A DNA stretch of 15,769 nucleotides from Chitinophagaceae bacterium UBA5175 (GTDB taxonomy: Bacteria > Bacteroidota > Bacteroidia > Chitinophagales > Chitinophagaceae), in assembly GCA_002413325.1 (NCBI GenBank), contig DHWT01000324.1, positions 1 to 15,769 of the forward strand, written 5' to 3'. The notes below the pieces were generated by a model. It saw only the letters and a program-made list of their open reading frames with translations, searched no databases and was not told the origin of the DNA. Positions 8,658 through 15,649 of the stretch are shown here, one piece after another; the first letter of the stretch is position 1; each line of letters starts with the position of its first letter. The translations under genes were made by a program, and so were the position numbers.

Positions 8658-10199
8658 TTAGTGAATCCATCCACCGTCTTTCAGGGATTCGATCAGGCGG
8701 GGATCGTCGGCAGACAGGGGAGGAATCCATGTATCGCCAACCCGCTCCCGATTCCACCAGAGTCCTTCAGGATTTCCAGGTTGCGCAAAATGATAACGAT
8801 ACAGGACTGCCCGGATCCAGCGCGGCGGCCTGCCGGGAAAGGGATTCCCGGCGAACAGACCGGTTGCACCTGGATCGTTGTGTAACAGTTTCCAGACAAG
8901 ATGATATGTCCATGGATACTCGTCGGGTGTTGACATGGCAGCGAACCACATCTGCCAGTCCAGACGCAACTGGTAGGGGGCGATTTGCGGGGGCCGTTTG
9001 TCAAGGGCGGCCGGCAGGCCTTTATACGGATAGGCTTTCCAGATTGCCTTTTCGTCGGGGACCTCGTCCATCGTTCCTTCGAATACCACGTTCAGACGCT
9101 CGCGTCCCACCCATCCAAATGCACCATAAGTATTCACGAGATCGAGCGGATCGAACGACGTATTCATGATCTGACGGGGAGACAGTATGTTCAGCGCGGG
9201 CTGGATGCTGAAGAGTGCAACAACCACCGCGATGATCCAGGCGGTGGCCATCATGGGCCGGGAGGGCACAGCGTATGCGTTGGCGGCTTCCGCGCGGCGC
9301 ACGAGCGCACGGGGAAGTAGCTTCGACCAGAACCCATCGTCGAAACAAGCCAGTGCGGGAAGCAGGGTCAGCCAGTTGAGAAACGAGAGGTTGCCACTCA
9401 GGAGGAGAATCAACTGTAAGATCACGATCACGGATCCCGCGATGTGACGTGCGGGTCGTGGCCAGAAGACGAACCACGGCGCAACCAGCTCAGCCAGGAA
9501 ATTGTACCAGACGCCGGTTTTCAAAACTGCGCGCGGCAGAAAATGAAACCACCGGCTCAGTGGACCGGGCAGCGGTTGTGTCTCAAAATGATAGTAGAGT
9601 GCAGTCCCGTTGCGCCATATCTCATCGGCGCGGATCTTGATCAGTCCCGCGCCCAGCATAATGCGGAAGGTCAGCCAGCGGAACAGTCCAATGACCGGTG
9701 CCGGTGGTGCGCGCCTGGGAAACGGGCGCAGGTCGAGCAGGGGGCAGAGGAAGATCGCGAGAAACCCGGTTTCGAGGAGCTGGATTTCCCATCCGTATCC
9801 ATACCAGTCCTGCCCGACGTGAACGAAGGACATATAGAGAAACCAGAGAACAGCGAGCAGCAGTGCATTTGCATAGCCGGCCATCACGATGCAGGAAAGC
9901 GCGAATCCGGTCCAGGTTGCAGTCAGGAGGCATGCATCGGAATGAAAGAACCAAAAGATTGACGGCAGGCGCAGGAAACCGGCACCGGGGGATCCGAGCG
10001 CGTCTCCGACGCGTTTGAGGAATATGCTGACGGGAAGGAGTCCATGTTCGCCGATCAGCGGAACAATCTGATGGATTGCCACCAGAAAGGCCACCGCATA
10101 AATTGCTCCCAGCAGGCGAAGCATGAGAAAGCGGGTGAGCCAGTAGGTTGGGCGGGCGCCTGCCGAAAAAGACTGTTGAAAATTCTTTAATGGCAACAT
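8658..10199 (-). CDS. Lipase maturation factor (LMF1)-like integral membrane protein
   Basis: 513 residues. Hydrophobic segments lie near 24-49, 80-125, 141-157, 168-188, 226-246, 252-285 and 318-338, giving a polytopic inner-membrane protein. The soluble C-terminal part carries the conserved signature of the family: N-T-Y-G-A-F-G near 356-362, V-V-F-E-G-T near 371-376, K-R-P-P near 401, P-Y-Q-L-R-L-D-W-Q-M-W-F near 408-419, K-L-L-x-N-D, N-P-F-P-G-R-P-P near 452 and V-L-Y-R-Y near 465. In vertebrates LMF1 helps dimeric lipases fold in the ER; the role of bacterial members is not established. The gene is much richer in GC than its neighbours (45 of 60 bases at 9241-9300), which suggests transfer from a GC-rich donor. 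The start at 10199 has an AGGA six bases upstream, partly inside a small hairpin. The dehydrogenase gene ends 61 bases upstream on the same strand. Confidence 0.92.
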   Translation of the reverse strand: MLPLKNFQQSFSAGARPTYWLTRFLMLRLLGAIYAVAFLVAIHQIVPLIGEHGLLPVSIFLKRVGDALGSPGAGFLRLPSIFWFFHSDACLLTATWTGFALSCIVMAGYANALLLAVLWFLYMSFVHVGQDWYGYGWEIQLLETGFLAIFLCPLLDLRPFPRRAPPAPVIGLFRWLTFRIMLGAGLIKIRADEIWRNGTALYYHFETQPLPGPLSRWFHFLPRAVLKTGVWYNFLAELVAPWFVFWPRPARHIAGSVIVILQLILLLSGNLSFLNWLTLLPALACFDDGFWSKLLPRALVRRAEAANAYAVPSRPMMATAWIIAVVVALFSIQPALNILSPRQIMNTSFDPLDLVNTYGAFGWVGRERLNVVFEGTMDEVPDEKAIWKAYPYKGLPAALDKRPPQIAPYQLRLDWQMWFAAMSTPDEYPWTYHLVWKLLHNDPGATGLFAGNPFPGRPPRWIRAVLYRYHFAQPGNPEGLWWNRERVGDTWIPPLSADDPRLIESLKDGGWIH

Positions 10200-10201
10200 G
10201 A

Positions 10202-10220
10202 AAAATCCTAACCGGATTTT
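10202..10220 (-). promoter_or_regulatory. Hairpin over the ribosome binding site of the LMF-like gene
   Basis: Read on the minus strand, AAAATCC, loop GGTTA and GGATTTT form a 7-bp perfect stem ending two bases before the ATG at 10199. The AGGA that would serve as ribosome binding site is partly in the loop and partly in the stem. It could tune initiation, or be a weak terminator for the dehydrogenase gene, since the stem is followed by T residues. With only two G-C pairs the stem is not strong. Confidence 0.35.
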
Positions 10221-10260
10221 GGAGTTAAAGGTATATCAACCGGACCATTTGCCATTTTCT

Positions 10261-11622
10261 TTACAGGCCAATAACACGTTTAATTATGGCCAGTTTCCAA
10301 TTGGAATAAGGGTAGTATTTTAGAGGGAACTCAAACCAGGTTGGTTTATGTAAAACACTCTTATAGTGCGAGAAATTTCTGAAACCGGCTTCGCCATGGT
10401 AATTACCCATGCCACTATGCCCAACGCCACCAAATGGTAATTGATCATTGGAAAAATGCATCAGCACATCGTTCACTGCACCACCTCCAAAGGAAATCTC
10501 ATTTAATAATTTCTTACAAAGGGAACTACTTTCAGAAAATACATAAAAAGCCAGTGGCTTGGGTTTTGATTTAATGAATGTGACGGCGCTGTTTATGTCC
10601 TCGTAGGTCAATACCGGCAATATGGGACCAAAGATCTCATCTTCCATTACTTTGTCTTCCGGAGAAATATTGATCAGTACCGTAGGTGCAAGGAATCTGT
10701 TTGCCCGGTCATATTCGCCGCCGGTAAAAATCTTCTCCGGCGGGATCAGGTTCATCATCCTGTCAAAGTGTTTTTCACTGATGATCTGCGCGTAGTTTTG
10801 ATTGGCCAGTGAGAACTGAGAAGATGTAATTTCTTTTTTGAGCAATTCGAGGAAAGGGGTTTCTATACTTTTGTGAACCATCACGTAATCCGGAGCAATA
10901 CAGGTTTGGCCTGCATTGATGAACTTGCCCCATACCAGTCTTTTTATACAGATTTTCAGGTTCGCATCCGGTGCCACAACCAGGGGGCTTTTCCCGCCCA
11001 GTTCCAAAGTGACCGGAATCAGGTTTTTTGCAGCTGCCTGGTAAACAACCTTTCCTACAGCCACACTTCCTGTAAAAAAGATCTTATCAAATTTCTGTTC
11101 CAGAAGTTCCGTTGTTTCCTTAATTCCGCCTTCGACTACGGTAAAGAATGACGGATCAAAATTTTCACGGATCATTCCCGCCAGTACGGCACTCGTATGT
11201 GAAGCCAGCTCGCTGGGTTTCAGTACAATGGTATTGCCGCCAGCGATCGCGCCGATTGCTGGCGCGATGGTCAGGTTAACCGGATAATTCCAGGCCGCAA
11301 TAATAAGGCAAACACCCAATGGTTCTGGTATGATCAGACTGCTTCCCGGAACATTCAGCATATTGTTTCCAACACGCCTGGTCTTTGCCCATTTGCCGAC
11401 TTTTTTAATGGTTTTATCCAGGTCGACGTACAAACCGGTGAACTCTGTCAGAAATGTATTAAATCCACCTTTCTGAAAATCCAGGGAAATCGCTTTGGTT
11501 AATTCCTGTTCGTAACGTATCAGGACGGACTTCAGTTTTTTTAACTGCCCGATCCTGAAAGATAACGGCCTGGTCGTATTGTTATTGAAATATTGCTTCT
11601 GTTTCTGAACAATTGCTTCCAT
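10261..11622 (-). CDS. NAD(P)-dependent aldehyde dehydrogenase, class 3-like
   Basis: Oxidises aldehydes to carboxylic acids. From the ATG at 11622 the protein has 453 residues, a usual length for ALDH class 3, and starts M-E-A-I-V-Q-K-Q like family members; an upstream ATG at 11682 would add 20 residues that do not look like the family. In this numbering: W-N-Y-P near 111-114 holds the catalytic Asn, F-T-G-S-V-A-V-G near 183-190 is the cofactor loop, E-L-G-G-K-S-P at 207-213 has the general-base Glu207, G-Q-T-C at 238-241 has the nucleophile Cys241, and E-I-F-G-P lies near 329-333. The C-terminal end (L-K-Y-Y-P-Y) also fits class 3 and fatty aldehyde dehydrogenases, but no C-terminal membrane anchor follows, so a soluble cytoplasmic enzyme is likely. 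The substrate is unknown; long-chain aldehydes are an inference. The gene diverges from the haemolysin III-like gene. Confidence 0.93.
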   Translation of the reverse strand: MEAIVQKQKQYFNNNTTRPLSFRIGQLKKLKSVLIRYEQELTKAISLDFQKGGFNTFLTEFTGLYVDLDKTIKKVGKWAKTRRVGNNMLNVPGSSLIIPEPLGVCLIIAAWNYPVNLTIAPAIGAIAGGNTIVLKPSELASHTSAVLAGMIRENFDPSFFTVVEGGIKETTELLEQKFDKIFFTGSVAVGKVVYQAAAKNLIPVTLELGGKSPLVVAPDANLKICIKRLVWGKFINAGQTCIAPDYVMVHKSIETPFLELLKKEITSSQFSLANQNYAQIISEKHFDRMMNLIPPEKIFTGGEYDRANRFLAPTVLINISPEDKVMEDEIFGPILPVLTYEDINSAVTFIKSKPKPLAFYVFSESSSLCKKLLNEISFGGGAVNDVLMHFSNDQLPFGGVGHSGMGNYHGEAGFRNFSHYKSVLHKPTWFEFPLKYYPYSNWKLAIIKRVIGL

Positions 11623-11786
11623 GATAACGTATTTGATCTGTGAAGATAATGGATGCCGGACCCTGTCATTGAGCCGTAACATGTCCTTCTGTTTGAGGCA
11701 GTGGCTTTACAGAAGCATAGGAAGAATACCTGTAACTTTAAGGTCATTATTCTTTTGACTTTTGTGACCCTGCTAAATTAACTTTC

Positions 11787-12425
11787 ATGCAATCCGAAAA
11801 TCCAAAACTGCGCATAAAACGTGAATTGGTTAACAGTATTATACATGGATTTGGTATTCTTTTCGGCATCGTTTGTATTCCTTTACTGATAGCCCTTGCA
11901 ACAAAAAACGAAAATACACCCGGCCTTATCGGAGTAGCCATTTATGGGTTTTGTTTTTTAATGGTCTTTACATTCTCTACACTGTATCATGGCTTTCAGC
12001 ATTCCCAGGTAAGAGGCATATTACAGATTTTTGACCATATCAGTATTTACTTTCTGATCGCCGGCACGTATACTCCCTTTTTGTTGATTTATATGAATAA
12101 TTCATTTGGGATTACCCTGCTGTCGGTATTGTGGGGTTTAACTGCCCTGGGAACGATCTACAAGATTTTTTTTACCGGGAGATGGGACCGGTTGTCTACT
12201 TTCATATATCTGGCAATGGGCTGGATCCTGGTCGCAGGTGGGCGCACATTTTTCGTAAGCCTGCCTGAACCGGTCATTATCATGATTATTATTGGCGGCG
12301 GACTTTACAGTCTGGGCGTTGTTTTTTATCTGTGGGAGAAATATACATATAACCATTCCGTCTGGCATTTATTTGTGCTGGCAGCAGCCATTTGTCATTA
12401 TGTTGCCATATTACTGGCAGTATAG
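11787..12425 (+). CDS. Haemolysin III/PAQR-family membrane protein
   Basis: 212 residues with about seven transmembrane segments (near 20-37, 46-67, 82-102, 108-127, 136-157, 160-182 and 192-212). Family motifs: N-S-I-I-H-G-F-G near 16-23, S-T-L-Y-H at 64-68, F-D-H at 82-84, A-G-T-Y-T-P-F near 92-98, G-W-I-L-V-A-G-G near 145-152 and H190-x3-H194 in the last helix. Ser64, His68, Asp83, His190 and His194 match the conserved, probably metal-binding residues of the PAQR superfamily, whose better known members include adiponectin receptors with ceramidase-like activity. Although the family is named for haemolysin III, haemolytic activity should not be assumed. It diverges from the dehydrogenase gene across 164 bases and converges on the YigZ-family gene. 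Confidence 0.92.
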   Translation: MQSENPKLRIKRELVNSIIHGFGILFGIVCIPLLIALATKNENTPGLIGVAIYGFCFLMVFTFSTLYHGFQHSQVRGILQIFDHISIYFLIAGTYTPFLLIYMNNSFGITLLSVLWGLTALGTIYKIFFTGRWDRLSTFIYLAMGWILVAGGRTFFVSLPEPVIIMIIIGGGLYSLGVVFYLWEKYTYNHSVWHLFVLAAAICHYVAILLAV

Positions 12426-12548
12426 GCGGATGATATCCGGGCATGCCAGGGGCGTATTGGTATCGAAAATCGAGGTGATGCCTTTGCACTTCTTATAAGC
12501 CGGAATGGTGAACCCATGTACCAGATGGGTGATTCCATTCGGTTGCAT
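12411..12548 (-). pseudogene. Possible small ORF or decayed gene between hlyIII-like and yigZ-like genes
   Basis: A 45-codon frame from the ATG at 12548 (starts M-Q-P-N-G-I-T-H, contains G-F-T-I-P-A-Y and D-T-N-T-P-L-A-C-P-D-I-I) overlaps the 3' end of the haemolysin III-like gene. The same frame is open further upstream to about 12690 except for a double TAG at about 12563-12568, which is why a decayed longer gene is considered. The codon-aligned opposite frame is open too, so either reading may be chance. No family was recognised. Confidence 0.2.
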
Positions 12549-12682
12549 CTGCAAGATGCCCTACTATACCGGCACGGACTTTTGTTCACCTCTTCCTGCC
12601 AGAGCGGATACCGGCGTTCCCTCCAGCGTGGTTTTGGGAAAAAAAGCAGGCAGGGTACGAAAGGCCGGTCCTGATTCTCCAA

Positions 12683-13288
12683 TTACAATTTTTTCCAGTC
12701 AAGTGCGCGGAGTTCATTCAACCTGGCCGTCACTTCCTCCAGGTCCGTCTTTGGAATACCTATCGTCATGGTGCAAAACAACTGCAGGTCCTGGCTGATG
12801 ACGGAACAATGGTGTTGTTTTACAACCCTCATGACATCATTCAGTGTGGTATAATCAAATGCAAGCCGGTAATTAATCTCTACAGGTTTCCGGATAACGG
12901 GGACATGCTGTAAAGCGAGCGAAGCAGCTGTTTTATAGGCATTGATCAAACCGGGTACGCCCAGCAGGCTGCCTCCAAAATACCGGACTACAACAATGAG
13001 GGTGTTTGTCAGTTCCCGGCTGTCTATTTGCCCCAGTATGGGACGACCTGCTGAACCCGAAGGCTCCCCGTCATCACTTACCCGGAATTCAGTACTGTTC
13101 ATGCCAAGGCGGTATGCAAAACAATAATGAGTGGCTTTGGGATGCCGGGTTTTAACCCATTTCAGTTGTTCCTTAAATGTTTCCTTGGAAATAAGAGGAA
13201 AAGCATAAGCCACGAATTTACTGCCCCTGTCCTTATACTCCGCAGCGGATGGTTTCTCTATGGTATGGTAGAAATGGTTTTCTGTCAA
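12683..13288 (-). CDS. yigZ: IMPACT/YigZ-family (UPF0029) protein
   Basis: 201 residues, the usual length. The N-terminal domain has the family signature: K-D-R-G-S-K-F near 19-25, H-Y-C-F-A-Y-R near 54-60, S-D-D-G-E-P-S-G-S-A-G-R-P-I-L at 71-85, N-T-L-I-V-V-V-R-Y-F-G-G-S-L-L-G at 95-110 and P-G-L-I-N-A-Y near 112-118; the rest fits the smaller C-terminal ferredoxin-like domain. Eukaryotic IMPACT binds GCN1 and restrains GCN2; the bacterial role is not settled, with ribosome- or nucleic acid-related work suggested by the fold. The only sensible start is TTG at 13288: an in-frame TAA lies 12 bases upstream and the next Met is residue 63, inside the conserved domain. It lies downstream of the lipoprotein gene on the same strand, 94 bases away. 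Confidence 0.92.
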   Translation of the reverse strand: MTENHFYHTIEKPSAAEYKDRGSKFVAYAFPLISKETFKEQLKWVKTRHPKATHYCFAYRLGMNSTEFRVSDDGEPSGSAGRPILGQIDSRELTNTLIVVVRYFGGSLLGVPGLINAYKTAASLALQHVPVIRKPVEINYRLAFDYTTLNDVMRVVKQHHCSVISQDLQLFCTMTIGIPKTDLEEVTARLNELRALDWKKL

Positions 13289-13383
13289 TATGCCCGTTTA
13301 GATGGACCCTTACGGTCACCAGTCATTTCAATCACCTGAATTGCCAGTACTAAACTGGAGAAAGCAGGTTTTTTTCCATTTAT

Positions 13384-14013
13384 TCAATTTTGCAACGCGG
13401 AGGAAATCCCCGGGTCGTCAAATATCTCTTCAATCAGTTTTTTAAAAGCTTCAGGCATATATTCTTTATATTTCCCGGGTCCCCAGGCGACGGATCCCCC
13501 TAAAGCCCGTTTGCCACTGAATGTCTTTTTTGTTAACAGGTCACCCTTCCCGGAAAAAATATTTATCTGTAAATCGTACATCAGGGAAATGGCACCGTAA
13601 CCATCGGTATGAAAATCTTTGCAATCGATCAGGATGAGTCTGTTTTTATTGGTTTTTTTAAGCTGCTCCAGGATCCTCGGTTCCTTTTCAGCAGACTGGG
13701 TATTTACAACAGCAACCGTGCTGCCCTGACTGGATAAAGAAAGGGAAATGGAGGAGGACATATTGTCCGTAAAGGGCATTCCGTTATCTGTGCCCATGGG
13801 ATATGCAATACCGGTTCCGGAACGGGTATAACCTACAAAATCCGGTTTGCGGGCGCCGTTAACAACCTGTTCCCGCTGATCCCAGCTGGCAAGCGCAATT
13901 TTTTGTTTGAAATCGGGAACTGTTGCATAAACCCCTTCATACGCTACTTTCCTGGATACCGCACAGCTCATCAATAAGCATAAAGCCCCAAAAAAGCCAA
14001 TTTTCATTTTCAT
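13384..14013 (-). CDS. Putative lipoprotein of unknown function
   Basis: From the ATG at 14013 the protein has 209 residues; an ATG at 14007 and a TTG at 14031 are alternatives. It opens M-K-M-K-I-G-F-F-G-A with a lipobox L-M-S-C at 14-17, so Cys17 would be acylated and the protein anchored in a membrane. The mature part is one alpha/beta-looking domain: a start near K-I-A-L-A-S-W, a Gly/Ser-rich stretch (S-S-S-I-S-L-S-L-S-S-Q-G), R-L-I-L-I-D-C, G-Y-G-A-I-S-L-M-Y-D-L, and a C-terminal helix with E-A-F-K-K-L-I-E-E-I-F. The order of a variable beta start, helix, then L-I-L-I and a two-strand hairpin recalls YajG-like lipoproteins, but the likeness is loose and is only a suggestion. Homologues and function are not recognised. 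Confidence 0.8.
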   Translation of the reverse strand: MKMKIGFFGALCLLMSCAVSRKVAYEGVYATVPDFKQKIALASWDQREQVVNGARKPDFVGYTRSGTGIAYPMGTDNGMPFTDNMSSSISLSLSSQGSTVAVVNTQSAEKEPRILEQLKKTNKNRLILIDCKDFHTDGYGAISLMYDLQINIFSGKGDLLTKKTFSGKRALGGSVAWGPGKYKEYMPEAFKKLIEEIFDDPGISSALQN

Positions 14014-14384
14014 CTTAAAAATTTCAATCAAGATATCAATTAATATTTAAAATTAAATCCTGTTAATACATCGCGAAAACCCGTGACACGATTTTTCTTA
14101 TGTTTTTATGAATATCTAAGGGTGAACCTGTAGTTGGTTTGCCGGGTTGCAGTTCATGACAAAACAAAACATGCCAAACTGATGAAAGCGGGTGAATAAG
14201 ATTCAGGAAAACATACGGGTATGGTATTCTCCCAAAATTGCAGACCTTTACTGGAGATCATTAAAGGCCTGGTGAAAAGGCCGGCGAATTTTCGGCATCC
14301 CCGAAGGAAATCATACATCCCCAATTGGATCAGCTTTTTCGTGGTTTGGCATCCGAAGGCTGATTTGTCAGTTAATGCATTGAA
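14014..14384. other. Divergent intergenic region with no confident gene
   Basis: Separates the lipoprotein gene from the flavin reductase-like gene and should hold both promoters. The part next to the lipoprotein gene is AT-rich. No element close to the Bacteroidota TTG / TAnnTTTG promoter pair with normal spacing was found. A near-direct repeat lies at 14294-14307 (GGCATCCCCGAAGG) and 14348-14359 (GGCATCCGAAGG). The + frame ending at 14387 is open for about 45 codons but lacks a good start. Confidence 0.6.
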
Positions 14385-14921
14385 ATGAAAAAAAAATCAT
14401 TTCCATTGTCAAGGGTCTATGGCCTGCTTGAACCCGGGCCGGTCGTTCTGCTGACGACGACGCGCCGGGGGCGGAACAATGTGATGACCATGTCCTGGCA
14501 TACCATGCTGGATTTCGAGCCGCCGCTCATAGGATGTGTTGTCAGCAACCGCGATTACACGTTCAATATCCTCAAAGCGACACGGGAATGTGTTATTGCC
14601 ATACCCGGCCCGGAGCTGGCGGAGAAAGTTGTCGGCATAGGCAATACTTCTGGCAGGGATACTGATAAGTTTGAAAAGTTCGGACTCCGCACGGCGCCGG
14701 CATCTGTTGTTAACGCACCACTTTTAGAAGCCTGCTTTGCCAACCTGGAGTGCAGGGTCACAGAAACCTATATGGTGAACAAATACAATTTTTTCGTTCT
14801 TGAAGTGGTTAAGGCATGGATCGATCCGGCGGTAAAGGATCCGAAAACCATGCACCATATCGAGCAGGATGTTTTTATGATTTCAGGAAAGAAGATCAGG
14901 ATTCCCTCTAAAATGAAATGA
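14385..14921 (+). CDS. Flavin reductase-like FMN-binding protein
   Basis: 178 residues, typical of the flavin reductase/DIM6-NTAB family, which share a split-barrel fold, bind FMN and often reduce flavin with NAD(P)H or act as partner of oxygenases. Family marks: P-G-P-V-V-L-L-T-T near 17-25, N-V-M-T-M-S-W-H near 32-39, P-P-L-I-G-C-V-V-S near 46-54, D-Y-T-F-N-I-L near 57-63, E-C-V-I-A-I-P near 68-74, G-N-T-S-G-R-D-T-D-K-F-E near 86-97 and C-R-V-T-E near 123-127. The substrate is not predictable. The ATG at 14385 is followed by nine A residues (codons K-K-K). The first half is richer in GC than the surrounding gaps. It stands alone and converges on the beta-barrel gene. Confidence 0.92.
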   Translation: MKKKSFPLSRVYGLLEPGPVVLLTTTRRGRNNVMTMSWHTMLDFEPPLIGCVVSNRDYTFNILKATRECVIAIPGPELAEKVVGIGNTSGRDTDKFEKFGLRTAPASVVNAPLLEACFANLECRVTETYMVNKYNFFVLEVVKAWIDPAVKDPKTMHHIEQDVFMISGKKIRIPSKMK

Positions 14922-14927
14922 GTGCAT

Positions 14928-14978
14928 GGGTGTAAAAAATATACACCCCTTTGCGGAGGGGGCATATCCTGTTTTTTT
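14928..14978. terminator. Overlapping hairpins between convergent genes, probable bidirectional terminator
   Basis: Two stems compete for the same bases: GGGTGTA (14928-14934) with TACACCC (14942-14948), and CCCCT (14946-14950) with AGGGG (14957-14961). On the + strand a run of seven T follows at 14972-14978. On the minus strand the CCCCT/AGGGG stem is followed by TGTATATTTTTT. The place between two convergent stops fits a terminator serving both genes. Confidence 0.55.
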
Positions 14979-15000
14979 GTGAAGTACCTGTTTCCGGAAT

Positions 15001-15624
15001 TTATTTCATAAATACGATACCCAGCTGGAAGCCCAGTGACTGAATACCGTCGATATTAAAATCATTCTGTTTGTTCGTGGAATAGCTGTAGCGGACCCCG
15101 AGCAATAATCCCGCGGGGGAATTTTCAGAGAATCTGACAATTGCGCCCACTTCGGGTCTTATCAGGAAGCCCCAGTTGTAATCGCTGGATACATACGTAT
15201 TGTAATAGAGTTTTTCCTCGGCATAGGTAGCACCCAGGGCAATACCGGCATACGGGGATATGATATTACTTACATGAAAATAGTGATGCACATTTAATGC
15301 CAGCGGGAAGGTATACAGGTAACTGTAGAAATCGGTTGTAATGGCTCCATTCGGAATCTGGTAGGTTTTCCTGGGTGTATACTGATCATAGGCTGCCCAG
15401 TTTATTTCCAAACCCACAGAAAGATCATTCTTAATCATTTTCCGGAACTCCAGTTTGAATCCGTCGAGGCTGGTTTTGTTGGTAAAATTATTGTTGATGG
15501 GAACATTCACATCCCAGGCGAAATTCACCATTTCATCTGAAAATACAGGCGAATGGTTGCTCTGCGCAGTGGCTCCAAAAACCATCGGAATGGTCAGGAT
15601 GGAAATTATTAGTTTGTGAAACAT
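15001..15624 (-). CDS. Small outer-membrane beta-barrel protein
   Basis: 207 residues. Residues 1-21 are a Sec signal peptide (hydrophobic I-I-S-I-L-T-I-P-M-V-F, cut after A-T-A-Q). The mature part of about 186 residues shows alternating strands with aromatic girdles and charged loops: V-G-L-E-I-N-W near 70, S-Y-L-Y-T-F-P-L-A-L-N-V near 103, P-Y-A-G-I-A-L-G-A-T near 125, R-P-E-V-G-A-I-V near 155, L-L-L-G-V-R-Y-S-Y near 173 and a last strand G-F-Q-L-G-I-V-F. This fits an eight-stranded barrel of the outer membrane beta-barrel families common in Bacteroidota. The role (small porin, adhesin or structural protein) cannot be told. The ATG lies 25 bases after the stop of the gene entering from the right, so both are probably one operon. 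Confidence 0.85.
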   Translation of the reverse strand: MFHKLIISILTIPMVFGATAQSNHSPVFSDEMVNFAWDVNVPINNNFTNKTSLDGFKLEFRKMIKNDLSVGLEINWAAYDQYTPRKTYQIPNGAITTDFYSYLYTFPLALNVHHYFHVSNIISPYAGIALGATYAEEKLYYNTYVSSDYNWGFLIRPEVGAIVRFSENSPAGLLLGVRYSYSTNKQNDFNIDGIQSLGFQLGIVFMK

Positions 15625-15649
15625 GGAAAATATTTTTTAGGTTTTGATT

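Noticed and set aside
8729..10018. Several long + strand and other-frame open frames inside the LMF-like gene
   Set aside because: They are side effects of high GC, which reduces stop codons. Their translations are Arg-rich without recognisable motifs, while the minus frame carries full family motifs.
11623..11682. Upstream ATG at 11682 as start of the aldehyde dehydrogenase
   Set aside because: The extra 20 residues do not look like the family N-terminus, whereas the ATG at 11622 gives the normal start.
11753..11786. Promoter-like TTTTG and TAACTTTC before the haemolysin III-like gene
   Set aside because: The -7-like element touches the ATG, which would need a leaderless transcript, and the last base differs from consensus.
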